Positions 1-6,796 of a stretch of DNA of 10,209 bases are shown piece after piece. Positions within the stretch are counted from its first letter, which is position 1; each line of letters starts with the position of its first letter. Location of the stretch: positions 356-10,564 of the forward strand of contig LWDI01000025.1 in the NCBI GenBank assembly GCA_002083475.1, given 5' to 3'. Source of the stretch: Proteobacteria bacterium SG_bin5 (GTDB taxonomy: Bacteria > Pseudomonadota > Alphaproteobacteria > Sphingomonadales > Sphingomonadaceae). Below the pieces are notes generated by a model. That model was not told the DNA's origin and did no database searches. It saw only the letters and a list, made by a program, of their open reading frames with translations. A program made the position numbers and the translations under genes.

Positions 1-745
1 CTTCCTCGGCGGCGCGGGCGCGTTCGTGCGCGCGCTCCATCGCTTGCTGCTCGGCCGCCGCGCGCGCGGCTTCCTCGCTGCGGCGGCGTTCGAGCGCGGC
101 GATCGCCTCGCCCGCGCGCATCCGCTGCGCGTAAAGATGCGCTTGAGCGAGCGCCATCAGATAAAGCGTCGCCACGAAAATGACGATCGCGACGTCGTAA
201 AACAGCGGCGCGGCGACCTGATGATGCAGGTTGAGCCCCAATTGCACGCCGACGATGCTCATGAAGATCAGCGAATTGACCGGCACCAAAGTGAAGACCT
301 TGCCGCCGAGCGCGATCACCGCGACCGTCACACAAGCGATGCCGATGCGTTCGTTGCCCGAGGCCGCGCGGTCGATGAGCGCGAGTTGCAGCGCCCAAGC
401 GACGCCGATCAGCACCGCGTAGAGATGCAGGCCGCGCGCGATCTTGTGCGCGGGGACGCGCCAGCGCGTCGGCAGATGGTCGCGCCAGACGAGCGGCAGC
501 GAGGCGAGCGTCGCGATCAGCACCGGGAGCGCCACGAGCGTCATCGCCGGCTGATGCAAGATCACCGCATAAAGCATCGCGAGCGCGGCGGTGGTGAGCA
601 AGTTGAGCGGGACGATCCAGCCGATCAACAAAGCGGTGGAGGCCGCGCGTTCGTCGAGCGTTTCGGGCGCCACGCGTTGCACGGCGATCAACCTGGGCAA
701 CATCGTCCCAGGACGAGCCAATTCGGCAAGCGTGAGCGTGATCAT
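1..745 (-). CDS. Membrane sensor protein, N-terminal part: about five TM helices then coiled coil (partial, runs off left edge)
   Basis: Reading the minus strand from the ATG at 745 gives 248 codons without a stop up to the window edge, so only the N-terminal part is present. A short cytoplasmic-looking N-terminus (residues 1-35) is followed by hydrophobic segments at about 38-63, 67-87, 106-124, 134-156 (possibly extending to 170) and 182-200. From about residue 205 the sequence is a charged helix rich in Ala, Glu and Arg (LERRRSEEAARAAAEQQ and onward), typical of a signalling coiled coil. This layout is common in membrane diguanylate cyclases, EAL phosphodiesterases and histidine kinases, where the output domain follows the coiled coil. 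That domain lies outside the window, so the class is inferred only. No Shine-Dalgarno sequence precedes the ATG, so a leaderless start is possible, and Met15 is an alternative. The gene is divergent from glnD. I am sure of the reading frame and unsure of the function. Confidence 0.75.
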   Translation of the reverse strand, partial: MITLTLAELARPGTMLPRLIAVQRVAPETLDERAASTALLIGWIVPLNLLTTAALAMLYAVILHQPAMTLVALPVLIATLASLPLVWRDHLPTRWRVPAHKIARGLHLYAVLIGVAWALQLALIDRAASGNERIGIACVTVAVIALGGKVFTLVPVNSLIFMSIVGVQLGLNLHHQVAAPLFYDVAIVIFVATLYLMALAQAHLYAQRMRAGEAIAALERRRSEEAARAAAEQQAMERAHERARAAEE

Positions 746-756
746 AGCGCAACGAT

Positions 757-778
757 CGTTAAGCGAAAATGGTTAACG
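757..778. promoter_or_regulatory. Inverted TTAA pair with a CtrA-like half-site between divergent genes
   Basis: The gap between the membrane protein and glnD (746-919) contains CGTTAA at 757-762 and TTAACG at 773-778, a perfect 6-bp inverted repeat with a 10-base spacer. On the minus strand the first half reads TTAACCAT (776-769), which matches the half-site described for the cell-cycle regulator CtrA in Caulobacter. The spacing here is TTAA-N10-TTAA and not the classical TTAA-N7-TTAA, so this is not a canonical full site. It lies 12-33 bases upstream of the minus-strand start codon, a position suited to controlling that gene. The AT-rich cluster stands out in otherwise very GC-rich DNA. The assignment to CtrA is inference. 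Confidence 0.4.
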
Positions 779-845
779 GATCGAAACGGACTTGCCGCGC
801 GCGGGCGCGATTTATCGAATATTTGCCATGGAATGACGAAGCGAC

Positions 846-860
846 CGCCGTATGACGGCG
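846..860. repeat. Short inverted repeat upstream of glnD
   Basis: CGCCGT at 846-851 and ACGGCG at 855-860 form a perfect 6-bp inverted repeat around the three bases ATG, 59 bases upstream of the glnD start. It could be an operator or a small hairpin in the glnD leader. No T-run follows it, so it is not a terminator. Short GC palindromes arise easily by chance in DNA of this composition, so its function is unproven. Confidence 0.3.
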
Positions 861-919
861 TGTGCGCGTGCCAATTCGAGCGATGACGCGGGGCGGGCGA
901 GCGCCTATGAAGGCGGGCG

Positions 920-3682
920 ATGAGCACTCGTTTCGCCGGACTGCGCCAGCGCCGCGCGATCATCGATCGCCGCGCGATCGCCGATACGCTACGCGCGCTC
1001 GCGGGCGAGGACCCCGCCAGCCTGCGCGCCGCCGCGACCCAAATCTTGCGCGCCGCGCTCGACGCCGGCCGCGCCGAGATCGCCCGCCGCCTCGCCGAAC
1101 ATCCCTCGCGCGGGCTGGAGGCGGCGGCGGCGGGGGCGTTCCTCACCGATCAGATTCTGCGGCTGTTGTTCGATTTCGTGACCGAGCGCCTCCACCGCCG
1201 CGCCGCCTCGACCGCGGGCGAGCGGCTCGTGCTGGTCGCGGTGGGGGGCTATGGGCGCGGTGAAATGGCGCCGCATTCGGACGTCGACATCGCCTTCCTC
1301 ACCCCCTGGAAAGTCACCGGCTGGGCCGAGCAGGTGATCGAATCGATGCTTTATGCGCTGTGGGACCTGGGGCTGAAGCTCGGCCATAGCGCGCGCGGCT
1401 TGGATGAAATGGTGCGCCAGGCCAAAAGCGACGTCACCACCCGCACCGCCTTGCTCGAGGCGCGCTATGTCTGGGGCGACGCGGCGTTGTTCGACGAGGC
1501 GATGCGCCGCTTCCGGCTGGAGGTGCAGCAACCCAACGTCCGCGCCTTCATCGCCGACAAGCTCGCCGAGCGCAACGAACGCCACCGCAAAATGGGCGAC
1601 AGTCGCTATGTCGTCGAACCCAATGTGAAGGAAGGCAAGGGGGGGCTGCGTGATCTCCACACCTTGTTCTGGATCGGCAAATACGCGCATAATGTCGATC
1701 GTTCGGCGGGGCTGGTCGAGGCCGGACTGTTGACGGCCGCCGAATATCGCCAATTCCACCGCGCCGAAAATTTCCTCTGGGCGGTGCGCTGCCATTTGCA
1801 CTTGATCACCGGCCGCGCCGAGGACCGGCTGACCTTCGACGTGCAGCGCGAAATCGCCGAGCGGCTGCGCTTCGCCGAGCGCCCGGGCGCCTCGCGGGTC
1901 GAGCGCTTCATGCGCTATTATTTCCTCCAGGCGAAAACGGTCGGCGACTTGACGGGCGTGTTCCTCGCGCATCTCGACGAGGCCTTCGCGGCGCGCGGGC
2001 GGCGCTTCGGCTTACCGAGCCTGATGCGGCGGCCACGCCGGCTGAACGGCTTCGTGCTCGATCGCGGTCGGCTGGCGCTGCCGCGCGACGATTTCTTCCG
2101 CGCCGATCCGGTGCGGCTGATCGAGCTGTTCGCGCTCGCCGACAAACATGGGCTCGAAATCCATCCGCTCGCGATGCGCGCCGCCGCGCGCGACGCCAAG
2201 CTCGCGGATGAAGTGCGCGACGACCCGCGCGCCAACGCGCTGTTCCTCGACGTGCTCACCTCGCGCCGCGCGCCCGAGACGGTGCTGCGCTGGATGAACG
2301 AGGCGGGGGTGTTCGGCCGCTTCGTGCCCGATTTCGGCCGCGTGGTCGCGCAGATGCAGTTCGACATGTATCATCATTATACGGTCGACGAACATTCGAT
2401 CCGCGCGATCGGGCTGCTCGCGCGGATCGAGCGCGGCGAATTGGCGCAGGATCATCCGATCGCGACCGAGATCGTGCAAAAGCTCGTGTCGCGCCGCGTG
2501 CTTTACGTCGCGGTGCTGCTGCACGACATCGCCAAGGGGCGCGGCGGCGATCATTCGGTGCTCGGCGCCGAAGTCGCGCGGCGGCTCTGCCCCCGGCTCG
2601 GGCTATCGGCGGGCGAGACCGAGACGGTCGCCTGGCTGGTGCGCTGGCATCTGCTCGCCTCGGCGACCGCGTTCAAGCGCGACCTGTCGGACTATAAGAC
2701 GATCATCGATTTCGCCGCCGCCGTGCAAAGCCCCGAACGGCTCAAGCTGCTGCTCGCGCTCACCGTCGTCGATATTCGCGCGGTGGGGCCGGGGGTGTGG
2801 AACAGCTGGAAGCGCCAGCTGCTCGCCGAGCTTTACGAACGCGCCGAGGAATCGCTGCGCCTGGGGCACAAGCAAAAGGGCCGCGCCGAGCGGATCGCGG
2901 CCAAGCAAGCGAGCCTGGCCGAAGCGCTCGGCTGGGAGCGCGGCGCGTTCGACGCGCTCGTCGCGCGGCTGCCCGAACCCTATTGGATCGCCGAGCCCGA
3001 GGACGTGCTCGCGAGCAACGCCCGGCTGGTCGCGGCGGCGGGCGACAAGCAGCTCGCGATCGACGCGCAAGTCTATCCCGAGCGCGGCGCGACGCTGGTG
3101 ACGCTTTATGCCGCCGATCACCCCGGGCTCTTCTACCGCGCGGCGGGCGCGATCCATTTGGCGGGGGGCAACATCATCGACGCGCGCATCCACACCACGC
3201 GCGACGGCATGGCGCTCGACAATTTCCTGGTGCAAGACCCGTTCGGCCGCCCCTTCGACCGCGCCGAGCAGCTCGCGCGGCTCAAACGCGCGATCGAGGA
3301 CGCGCTCGCCAATCGCGGGCGGCTGAGCGAGCGCTTGTCGGCCAAGCCGCTCCCCCGCGCCCGCGCCGAAGCCTTCGAGATCGCGCCGCAAGTCTTCATC
3401 GACAATGGCGCCTCGAACCGCTTCACCGTGATCGAGGTGAACGCGCGCGACGGGCCGGCGCTGCTCAACCGCCTCGCGCAGGGGTTGTTTCAATCGAAAG
3501 TGACCGTGCATTCGGCGCATATCGCGACCTATGGCGAGCGCGCGGTCGACGTTTTTTACGTGACCGATTTGTTCGGCGACAAGATCACCAGCAGCCAACG
3601 CTTGCGCGCGCTCGAGCGCCGGTTGATCGAGGCGGCGGCGAACGAGGTGGCGGCGAACGAGGTGGGGGCGCACGCCGCGTGA
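920..3682 (+). CDS. glnD: Bifunctional uridylyltransferase/uridylyl-removing enzyme GlnD (PII sensor)
   Basis: This 920-residue protein has the usual length and domain order of GlnD, the cytosolic nitrogen sensor. GlnD uridylylates PII proteins (GlnB/GlnK) when glutamine is low and removes UMP when glutamine is high. The nucleotidyltransferase motif GGYGRGE is at residues 109-115, followed by SDVD at 120-123 with the two metal-binding Asp residues. The HD hydrolase motif HDIAKGRGGDH is at 535-545, so both activities look intact. Two C-terminal ACT domains, which sense glutamine, start near residues 725 (TLVTLYAADHPGLF) and 835 (FTVIEVNARDGPALL). An in-frame TGA at 908-910 leaves the ATG at 920 as the first available start. 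The ribosome site AGGCGG just before it is weak and close. The gene ends 10 bases from the convergent carbonic anhydrase gene. The last 15 residues contain a small tandem duplication. Confidence 0.97.
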   Translation: MSTRFAGLRQRRAIIDRRAIADTLRALAGEDPASLRAAATQILRAALDAGRAEIARRLAEHPSRGLEAAAAGAFLTDQILRLLFDFVTERLHRRAASTAGERLVLVAVGGYGRGEMAPHSDVDIAFLTPWKVTGWAEQVIESMLYALWDLGLKLGHSARGLDEMVRQAKSDVTTRTALLEARYVWGDAALFDEAMRRFRLEVQQPNVRAFIADKLAERNERHRKMGDSRYVVEPNVKEGKGGLRDLHTLFWIGKYAHNVDRSAGLVEAGLLTAAEYRQFHRAENFLWAVRCHLHLITGRAEDRLTFDVQREIAERLRFAERPGASRVERFMRYYFLQAKTVGDLTGVFLAHLDEAFAARGRRFGLPSLMRRPRRLNGFVLDRGRLALPRDDFFRADPVRLIELFALADKHGLEIHPLAMRAAARDAKLADEVRDDPRANALFLDVLTSRRAPETVLRWMNEAGVFGRFVPDFGRVVAQMQFDMYHHYTVDEHSIRAIGLLARIERGELAQDHPIATEIVQKLVSRRVLYVAVLLHDIAKGRGGDHSVLGAEVARRLCPRLGLSAGETETVAWLVRWHLLASATAFKRDLSDYKTIIDFAAAVQSPERLKLLLALTVVDIRAVGPGVWNSWKRQLLAELYERAEESLRLGHKQKGRAERIAAKQASLAEALGWERGAFDALVARLPEPYWIAEPEDVLASNARLVAAAGDKQLAIDAQVYPERGATLVTLYAADHPGLFYRAAGAIHLAGGNIIDARIHTTRDGMALDNFLVQDPFGRPFDRAEQLARLKRAIEDALANRGRLSERLSAKPLPRARAEAFEIAPQVFIDNGASNRFTVIEVNARDGPALLNRLAQGLFQSKVTVHSAHIATYGERAVDVFYVTDLFGDKITSSQRLRALERRLIEAAANEVAANEVGAHAA
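3635..3664 (+). repeat. 15-bp in-frame tandem duplication at the glnD 3' end
   Basis: The 15-base unit GCGGCGAACGAGGTG occurs twice without mismatch at 3635-3649 and 3650-3664. It encodes AANEV-AANEV at residues 906-915 of GlnD, just beyond the second ACT domain. The duplication keeps the reading frame and lengthens only the C-terminal tail, so it is probably neutral. Identity at every base suggests a recent slippage event. Confidence 0.8.
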
Positions 3683-3692
3683 CGCGCGCTGC

Positions 3693-4271
3693 TCAGGCGC
3701 GATCCTCGACGATCAGGGTCAGCCGATCGCCGTCGATTTCATAGAAATAGCCGAAGATATCGACATGCGGCGGCGTCCCCGGCGCCGCGCGCAGCAGCGC
3801 GACGTCATGGGCGAGCGACTCATTATAGTCGCCGATGCACAGGCTCGCGCGCGGATAGGCGGTCGCGATGTTGCGGCCATGTTCGGCGGCGAAAGCGGTG
3901 ACGATGCCTTCCGCGGTAAAGCTCGTCGCGCCGCAATGGCTGTGATGGACGACCACCACCCGCTCGATCCCGAACAAATGCTGCGCGACCGTCACCGAGC
4001 GCAGCGCGTCTTGCGCGCGCCCGCCGGCGACGATCACCGGAAAGATCGTCGCGGTGGACGCGACTTTGTTGCCGGCGGCATCGGTGACGATGTCGCCCGG
4101 ATATATTTCGTCCATCGCGGCGGCGACCGCTGCGGGAATGCCGACCGCGCGCGGATCATAGCAGTAGATCACGACGGTCCGGAGCGGCACCGCCTGGGCG
4201 AAGGCCGCGCGGGTCGCCGCCTCGTCATAGCCGGGCCGTTTCGAGAAAGCGAAAGCATCGAGATCGGGCAT
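3693..4271 (-). CDS. Beta-class carbonic anhydrase family protein
   Basis: This 192-residue cytosolic protein carries the zinc and active-site pattern of beta-carbonic anhydrases, which interconvert CO2 and bicarbonate. CYDPR at 37-41 supplies the Cys37 ligand and the Asp39/Arg41 dyad. HHSHCG at 109-114 supplies His110 and Cys113 as the other ligands. The length fits the short bacterial subgroup. The frame is open upstream to an ATG at 4340, but the start at 4271 is preferred because a perfect AGGAGGT lies six bases before it. The longer version would add 23 basic residues with no family support. The gene converges on glnD with 10 bases between the stops and is divergent from the VOC gene. 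The family call is firm. Activity is not certain, because some relatives have altered substrates. Confidence 0.88.
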   Translation of the reverse strand: MPDLDAFAFSKRPGYDEAATRAAFAQAVPLRTVVIYCYDPRAVGIPAAVAAAMDEIYPGDIVTDAAGNKVASTATIFPVIVAGGRAQDALRSVTVAQHLFGIERVVVVHHSHCGATSFTAEGIVTAFAAEHGRNIATAYPRASLCIGDYNESLAHDVALLRAAPGTPPHVDIFGYFYEIDGDRLTLIVEDRA

Positions 4272-4276
4272 GGCGG

Positions 4277-4283
4277 ACCTCCT
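4277..4283 (-). promoter_or_regulatory. Ribosome binding site that fixes the carbonic anhydrase start
   Basis: The minus strand reads AGGAGGT here, a full match to the anti-Shine-Dalgarno sequence, with six bases between AGGAGG and the ATG at 4271. It is the strongest ribosome site in the window and decides against the upstream in-frame ATG at 4340. Confidence 0.85.
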
Positions 4284-4354
4284 GACGGCCACCGCGATAA
4301 AGGCCGATCGCCGGGCATGTCTTGTGTGAACGCCCATCAATCGTTGCGCTGGCG

Positions 4355-4382
4355 TCGCGATGGCGCGGCATCAGGTCGCGAT
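4355..4382. repeat. Two TCGCGAT repeats 21 bp apart in the divergent gap
   Basis: TCGCGAT occurs at 4355-4361 and 4376-4382 in the 167-bp gap between the carbonic anhydrase and VOC genes. The TCGCGA core is itself a palindrome, and the 21-bp spacing is two helical turns, so a dimeric regulator could bind both on the same face of the DNA. The motif is short and GC-rich, and chance is a real alternative. The rest of the gap shows no clear promoter. Confidence 0.25.
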
Positions 4383-4422
4383 TGCGATAGCGTCACGGGT
4401 GCGGCTAGGCTCGGCGCGGGCG

Positions 4423-4429
4423 AAAGGAG
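4423..4429 (+). promoter_or_regulatory. Ribosome binding site of the VOC gene
   Basis: AAAGGAG ends nine bases before the ATG at 4439, an acceptable Shine-Dalgarno sequence and spacing. It supports that start codon for the VOC protein. Confidence 0.7.
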
Positions 4430-4438
4430 CGACTCGCG

Positions 4439-4852
4439 ATGCCGGTGTTGGGCTTGGGGGGCTTTTTCTTCCGCGCGCGCGATCCCGGCGCGCTGCGTGA
4501 TTGGTATCGCGAGGTGCTCGGCGTCGGCAATGGCTGCGGCGCCGATGCCGAGGGGCAGACACATGATTGGTGCTGGTCACCCGCGCCCGGCCCGCTGGTG
4601 TTCGAGCCCTTCGCCGCCGACAGCGATTATTTCAAAGCCGATCGCGCCTATATGCTCAACCTGCGGGTGAGCGAGCTCGACGCGCTGCTCGCCGATCTGC
4701 GCGCGCGCGGCGTGAGTATCGAGACGCGGGCGGAGTGGGACGATCAAGGCATCGGCCGCTTCGCCCGCCTCCACGATCCCGAGGGCAACCCGATCGAACT
4801 TTGGGAACCGCCGACGCCGGCTCGAGCCGATCGCGTGCCCCAAGCCCTATAG
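4439..4852 (+). CDS. VOC superfamily (glyoxalase/bleomycin-resistance fold) protein
   Basis: The 137-residue protein has the two beta-alpha-beta-beta-beta modules of the vicinal oxygen chelate fold. The first module runs from FFFRARDPGALRDWYREVLG (9-28) to FEPF (55-58). The second runs from YMLNLRVSELDALLADLRAR (71-90) to the typical closing motif HDPEGNPIELWEP (112-124). Family members are metal-dependent lyases, isomerases, dioxygenases or resistance proteins. Of the four usual metal positions, Glu56 and Glu120 are present. The first-strand His/Gln position holds Gly8, and the His expected at the start of the second module is not seen near 71-74. Metal binding of the glyoxalase I kind is therefore doubtful, and the substrate cannot be named. 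Its last six bases overlap the end of the convergent hslU gene. Confidence 0.85.
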   Translation: MPVLGLGGFFFRARDPGALRDWYREVLGVGNGCGADAEGQTHDWCWSPAPGPLVFEPFAADSDYFKADRAYMLNLRVSELDALLADLRARGVSIETRAEWDDQGIGRFARLHDPEGNPIELWEPPTPARADRVPQAL

Positions 4853-6145
4853 CACGAACCGGCTGAGATCGGTGTTGCGCGCGATGCTCGCCAGTTCGCG
4901 CTCGACATAAGCGGCGTCGATCGCGACGGTTTCGCCCTGGCGCTCCTCGGCCTCGAAGCTCAGGCTTTCGAGCAATTTCTCCATCACCGTCTGCAGCCGC
5001 CGCGCACCGATATTCTCGACCTGGCCGTTGACCTCGGCGGCGATGCGCGCGACCGCGCGGATGCCGTCGTCGGTAAAGTCGATCGTCACCCCCTCGGTCG
5101 CGAGCAGCGCGCGATATTGCGCGATCAGCGACGCCTTGGTGTCGGAAAGGATCGCGACGAAATCGGCTTCGGTCAGCGCTTTCAGCTCGACGCGGATGGG
5201 CAAGCGGCCCTGAAGTTCGGGCAGCAGATCGCTGGGTTTGGCGACGTGGAAGGCGCCGCTCGCGATGAATAGGATATGGTCGGTTTTCATCGGGCCATAT
5301 TTGGTCGAAACCGTGGTGCCCTCGATCAGCGGCAGCAGATCGCGCTGCACGCCCTCGCGGCTCACCGAGCCGCCGCGCACGTCGCTCACCGCGATCTTGT
5401 CGATCTCGTCCAGGAAAACGATGCCGTTCGCCTCGGCGTCGGCCAAGGCCGCGCGGCTCACCTCGTCCTGATCGAGGCGCTTGTCGGCCTCTTCCTCGAC
5501 CAGCTTGGCCCAGGCGGCGGGGACCGACAATTTGCGGCGCTTGAGCGGCGGCTGGCCGAACGCCTTGCCCATCATCTCGCCCAAATTGATCATCCCGACT
5601 TGCGCGCCGCCGGGGATTTCGAAGGGCATTTGCGGCGCCTGTTCGATCTCGATCTCGACTTCCTTGTCGTCGAGATGGCCGTCGCGGAAGCGCTGGCGGA
5701 ACGCCTCGCGCGTCGCCTCGCTCGCGCCCTTGCCGGTGAGCGCGTCGAGCAGCCGCGCCATCGCCGCTTCCTCGGCCTTGTCCTTCACCGCGAGCCGGCG
5801 GCGCTCCTTCTCCAGCCGCACCGCTTCCTCGACCAGATCGCGCGCGATTTGCTCGACGTCGCGCCCGACATAGCCGACCTCGGTGAATTTGGTCGCCTCG
5901 ACCTTCACGAAGGGCGCATCGGCGAGCTTGGCGAGGCGGCGGCTGATCTCGGTCTTGCCGCAGCCGGTGGGGCCGATCATCAGGATGTTCTTGGGTGTCA
6001 CCTCGTCGCGCAGATCGGCGCCGAGCCGCTGGCGGCGCCAACGGTTGCGCAGGGCGACCGCCACGGCTTTCTTGGCGTCCGATTGGCCGATGATATGCGC
6101 GTCGAGCGCGGCGACGATGGCTTTGGGGGTGAGGGAGTCGTTCAT
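4847..6145 (-). CDS. hslU: ATP-dependent protease ATPase subunit HslU (ClpY)
   Basis: The 432-residue AAA+ unfoldase partners with HslV to form a cytosolic two-component protease for misfolded and regulatory proteins. The Walker A motif GPTGCGKT is at 58-65 and the pore motif GYVG at 91-94. An intermediate domain lies at about 108-240, Walker B (GIVFLDEID) at 241-249, and the sensor-2 motif GARR at 380-383. The C-terminus LSRFVL is the conserved tail that docks into HslV. The length is normal for the family. The gene lies downstream of hslV on the same strand, but with a 97-bp gap instead of the few bases seen in many bacteria. The gap is filled by a hairpin repeat pair. No good Shine-Dalgarno precedes the ATG. 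The stop codon overlaps that of the VOC gene in the palindrome CTATAG at 4847-4852. Confidence 0.98.
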   Translation of the reverse strand: MNDSLTPKAIVAALDAHIIGQSDAKKAVAVALRNRWRRQRLGADLRDEVTPKNILMIGPTGCGKTEISRRLAKLADAPFVKVEATKFTEVGYVGRDVEQIARDLVEEAVRLEKERRRLAVKDKAEEAAMARLLDALTGKGASEATREAFRQRFRDGHLDDKEVEIEIEQAPQMPFEIPGGAQVGMINLGEMMGKAFGQPPLKRRKLSVPAAWAKLVEEEADKRLDQDEVSRAALADAEANGIVFLDEIDKIAVSDVRGGSVSREGVQRDLLPLIEGTTVSTKYGPMKTDHILFIASGAFHVAKPSDLLPELQGRLPIRVELKALTEADFVAILSDTKASLIAQYRALLATEGVTIDFTDDGIRAVARIAAEVNGQVENIGARRLQTVMEKLLESLSFEAEERQGETVAIDAAYVERELASIARNTDLSRFVL

Positions 6146-6167
6146 GCTGAAGTTATCCGAAGAAGAA

Positions 6168-6231
6168 GTCGCCCCTGCGAAAGCAGGGGCCTTGCGCGGA
6201 ACTGGGAGACCCCAGCTTTCGCTGGGGTGAC
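6168..6231. repeat. Inverted pair of REP-like hairpin repeats (GCGAAAGC core) between hslV and hslU
   Basis: Two related 24-base units face each other at 6168-6191 and 6208-6231, agreeing at 20 of 24 positions when one is inverted. The left unit folds into a perfect 8-bp stem, GCCCCTGC/GCAGGGGC, with a GAAA loop (6171-6190). The right unit forms a 7-bp stem, CCCCAGC/GCTGGGG, at 6210-6227, whose loop reads GAAA on the minus strand. The T-A pair in one stem is A-T in the other, so base pairing is kept despite the change. The units can also pair with each other across a 16-base centre. Such elements are widespread between genes in Sphingomonadales and resemble REP/BIME elements. They often give spurious peptides such as PAFAGVT. 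This pair could affect hslU expression or mRNA stability; that is inference. Confidence 0.9.
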
Positions 6232-6238
6232 GATCGAG

Positions 6239-6790
6239 TCATGCGGCGGCGTCGAGGCTTTCGATCACCAGCTTGTCATTGGTGTACACGCAAATATCCG
6301 CCGCGACCTGCATCGCCTTGCGCGCGAGCGTTTCGGCATCGGCCTCGTAATCGCTGAGCGCGCGCGCCGCCGCCAGCGCGAAATTGCCGCCCGAGCCGAT
6401 CGCGGCGATCCCCGCCTCGGGTTCCAGCACATCGCCATTGCCGGTGACGACCAAGGTCACGTCCCTATCGGCGACGATCAGCATCGCTTCCAGGTTGCGC
6501 AGATATTTGTCGGTGCGCCAATCCTTGGCGAGTTCGACCGCGGCGCGCAGCAGCGCCCCGTGATGCTGCTCCAGCTTGCGCTCGAGCCGTTCGAACAAGG
6601 TGAAGGCATCGGCGGTCGCGCCCGCGAAGCCGCCGATCACCGCGCCCTCGCCCAGGCGGCGGACCTTGCGCGCATTGGGCTTCATCACCGTCTGGCCCAT
6701 CGAGACCTGGCCGTCGCCCGCGATCACCACTTTGCCATTTTTGCGCACGGAAAGGATCGTCGTGCCGTGCCACTTGATCGGTTCACTCAT
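6239..6790 (-). CDS. hslV: ATP-dependent protease peptidase subunit HslV (ClpQ)
   Basis: The 183-residue protein is the threonine peptidase of the HslVU protease and forms two stacked hexameric rings capped by HslU. The sequence HGTTIL places the catalytic Thr at residue 10, so nine residues are expected to be removed on maturation. Counting from that Thr, the conserved Asp17 and Lys33 correspond to Asp26 (GDG motif) and Lys42 (NARKVRRL). The GSGG motif is at 132-135. The length fits the family with a short propeptide as in other alphaproteobacteria. The gene is first in an hslVU pair and lies 54 bases after the ABC importer operon on the same strand. It has no Shine-Dalgarno sequence. A heat-shock-like promoter ends six bases before the ATG, which suggests an almost leaderless mRNA. 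Confidence 0.98.
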   Translation of the reverse strand: MSEPIKWHGTTILSVRKNGKVVIAGDGQVSMGQTVMKPNARKVRRLGEGAVIGGFAGATADAFTLFERLERKLEQHHGALLRAAVELAKDWRTDKYLRNLEAMLIVADRDVTLVVTGNGDVLEPEAGIAAIGSGGNFALAAARALSDYEADAETLARKAMQVAADICVYTNDKLVIESLDAAA

Positions 6791-6796
6791 GGCCCG

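Noticed and set aside
26..886. A 286-codon plus-strand frame at the left end.
   Set aside because: It is antisense to the membrane protein, is very rich in Arg, Asp and His without any motif, and runs into the divergent promoter region.
955..985. Frequent GCGATCGC-like octamers, as in cyanobacterial HIP1.
   Set aside because: They follow from Ala-Ile and Arg-Ser codon choice in GC-rich genes and appear throughout. No clustering or non-coding enrichment is seen.
1639..1645. Runs of seven G (also at 9844-9850) as possible phase-variation tracts.
   Set aside because: Both are Gly-Gly codons in conserved coding stretches of glnD and the SDR. Seven bases is short, and both genes are intact housekeeping types.
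989..3673. Several minus-strand frames of 150-360 codons inside glnD.
   Set aside because: They are shadows of a glnD gene whose motifs are intact from end to end. None shows a recognisable domain or a ribosome site.
3693..4340. A longer carbonic anhydrase starting at the ATG at 4340.
   Set aside because: A perfect AGGAGGT lies just before the internal ATG at 4271, and the extra 23 residues read through that ribosome site and have no family support.
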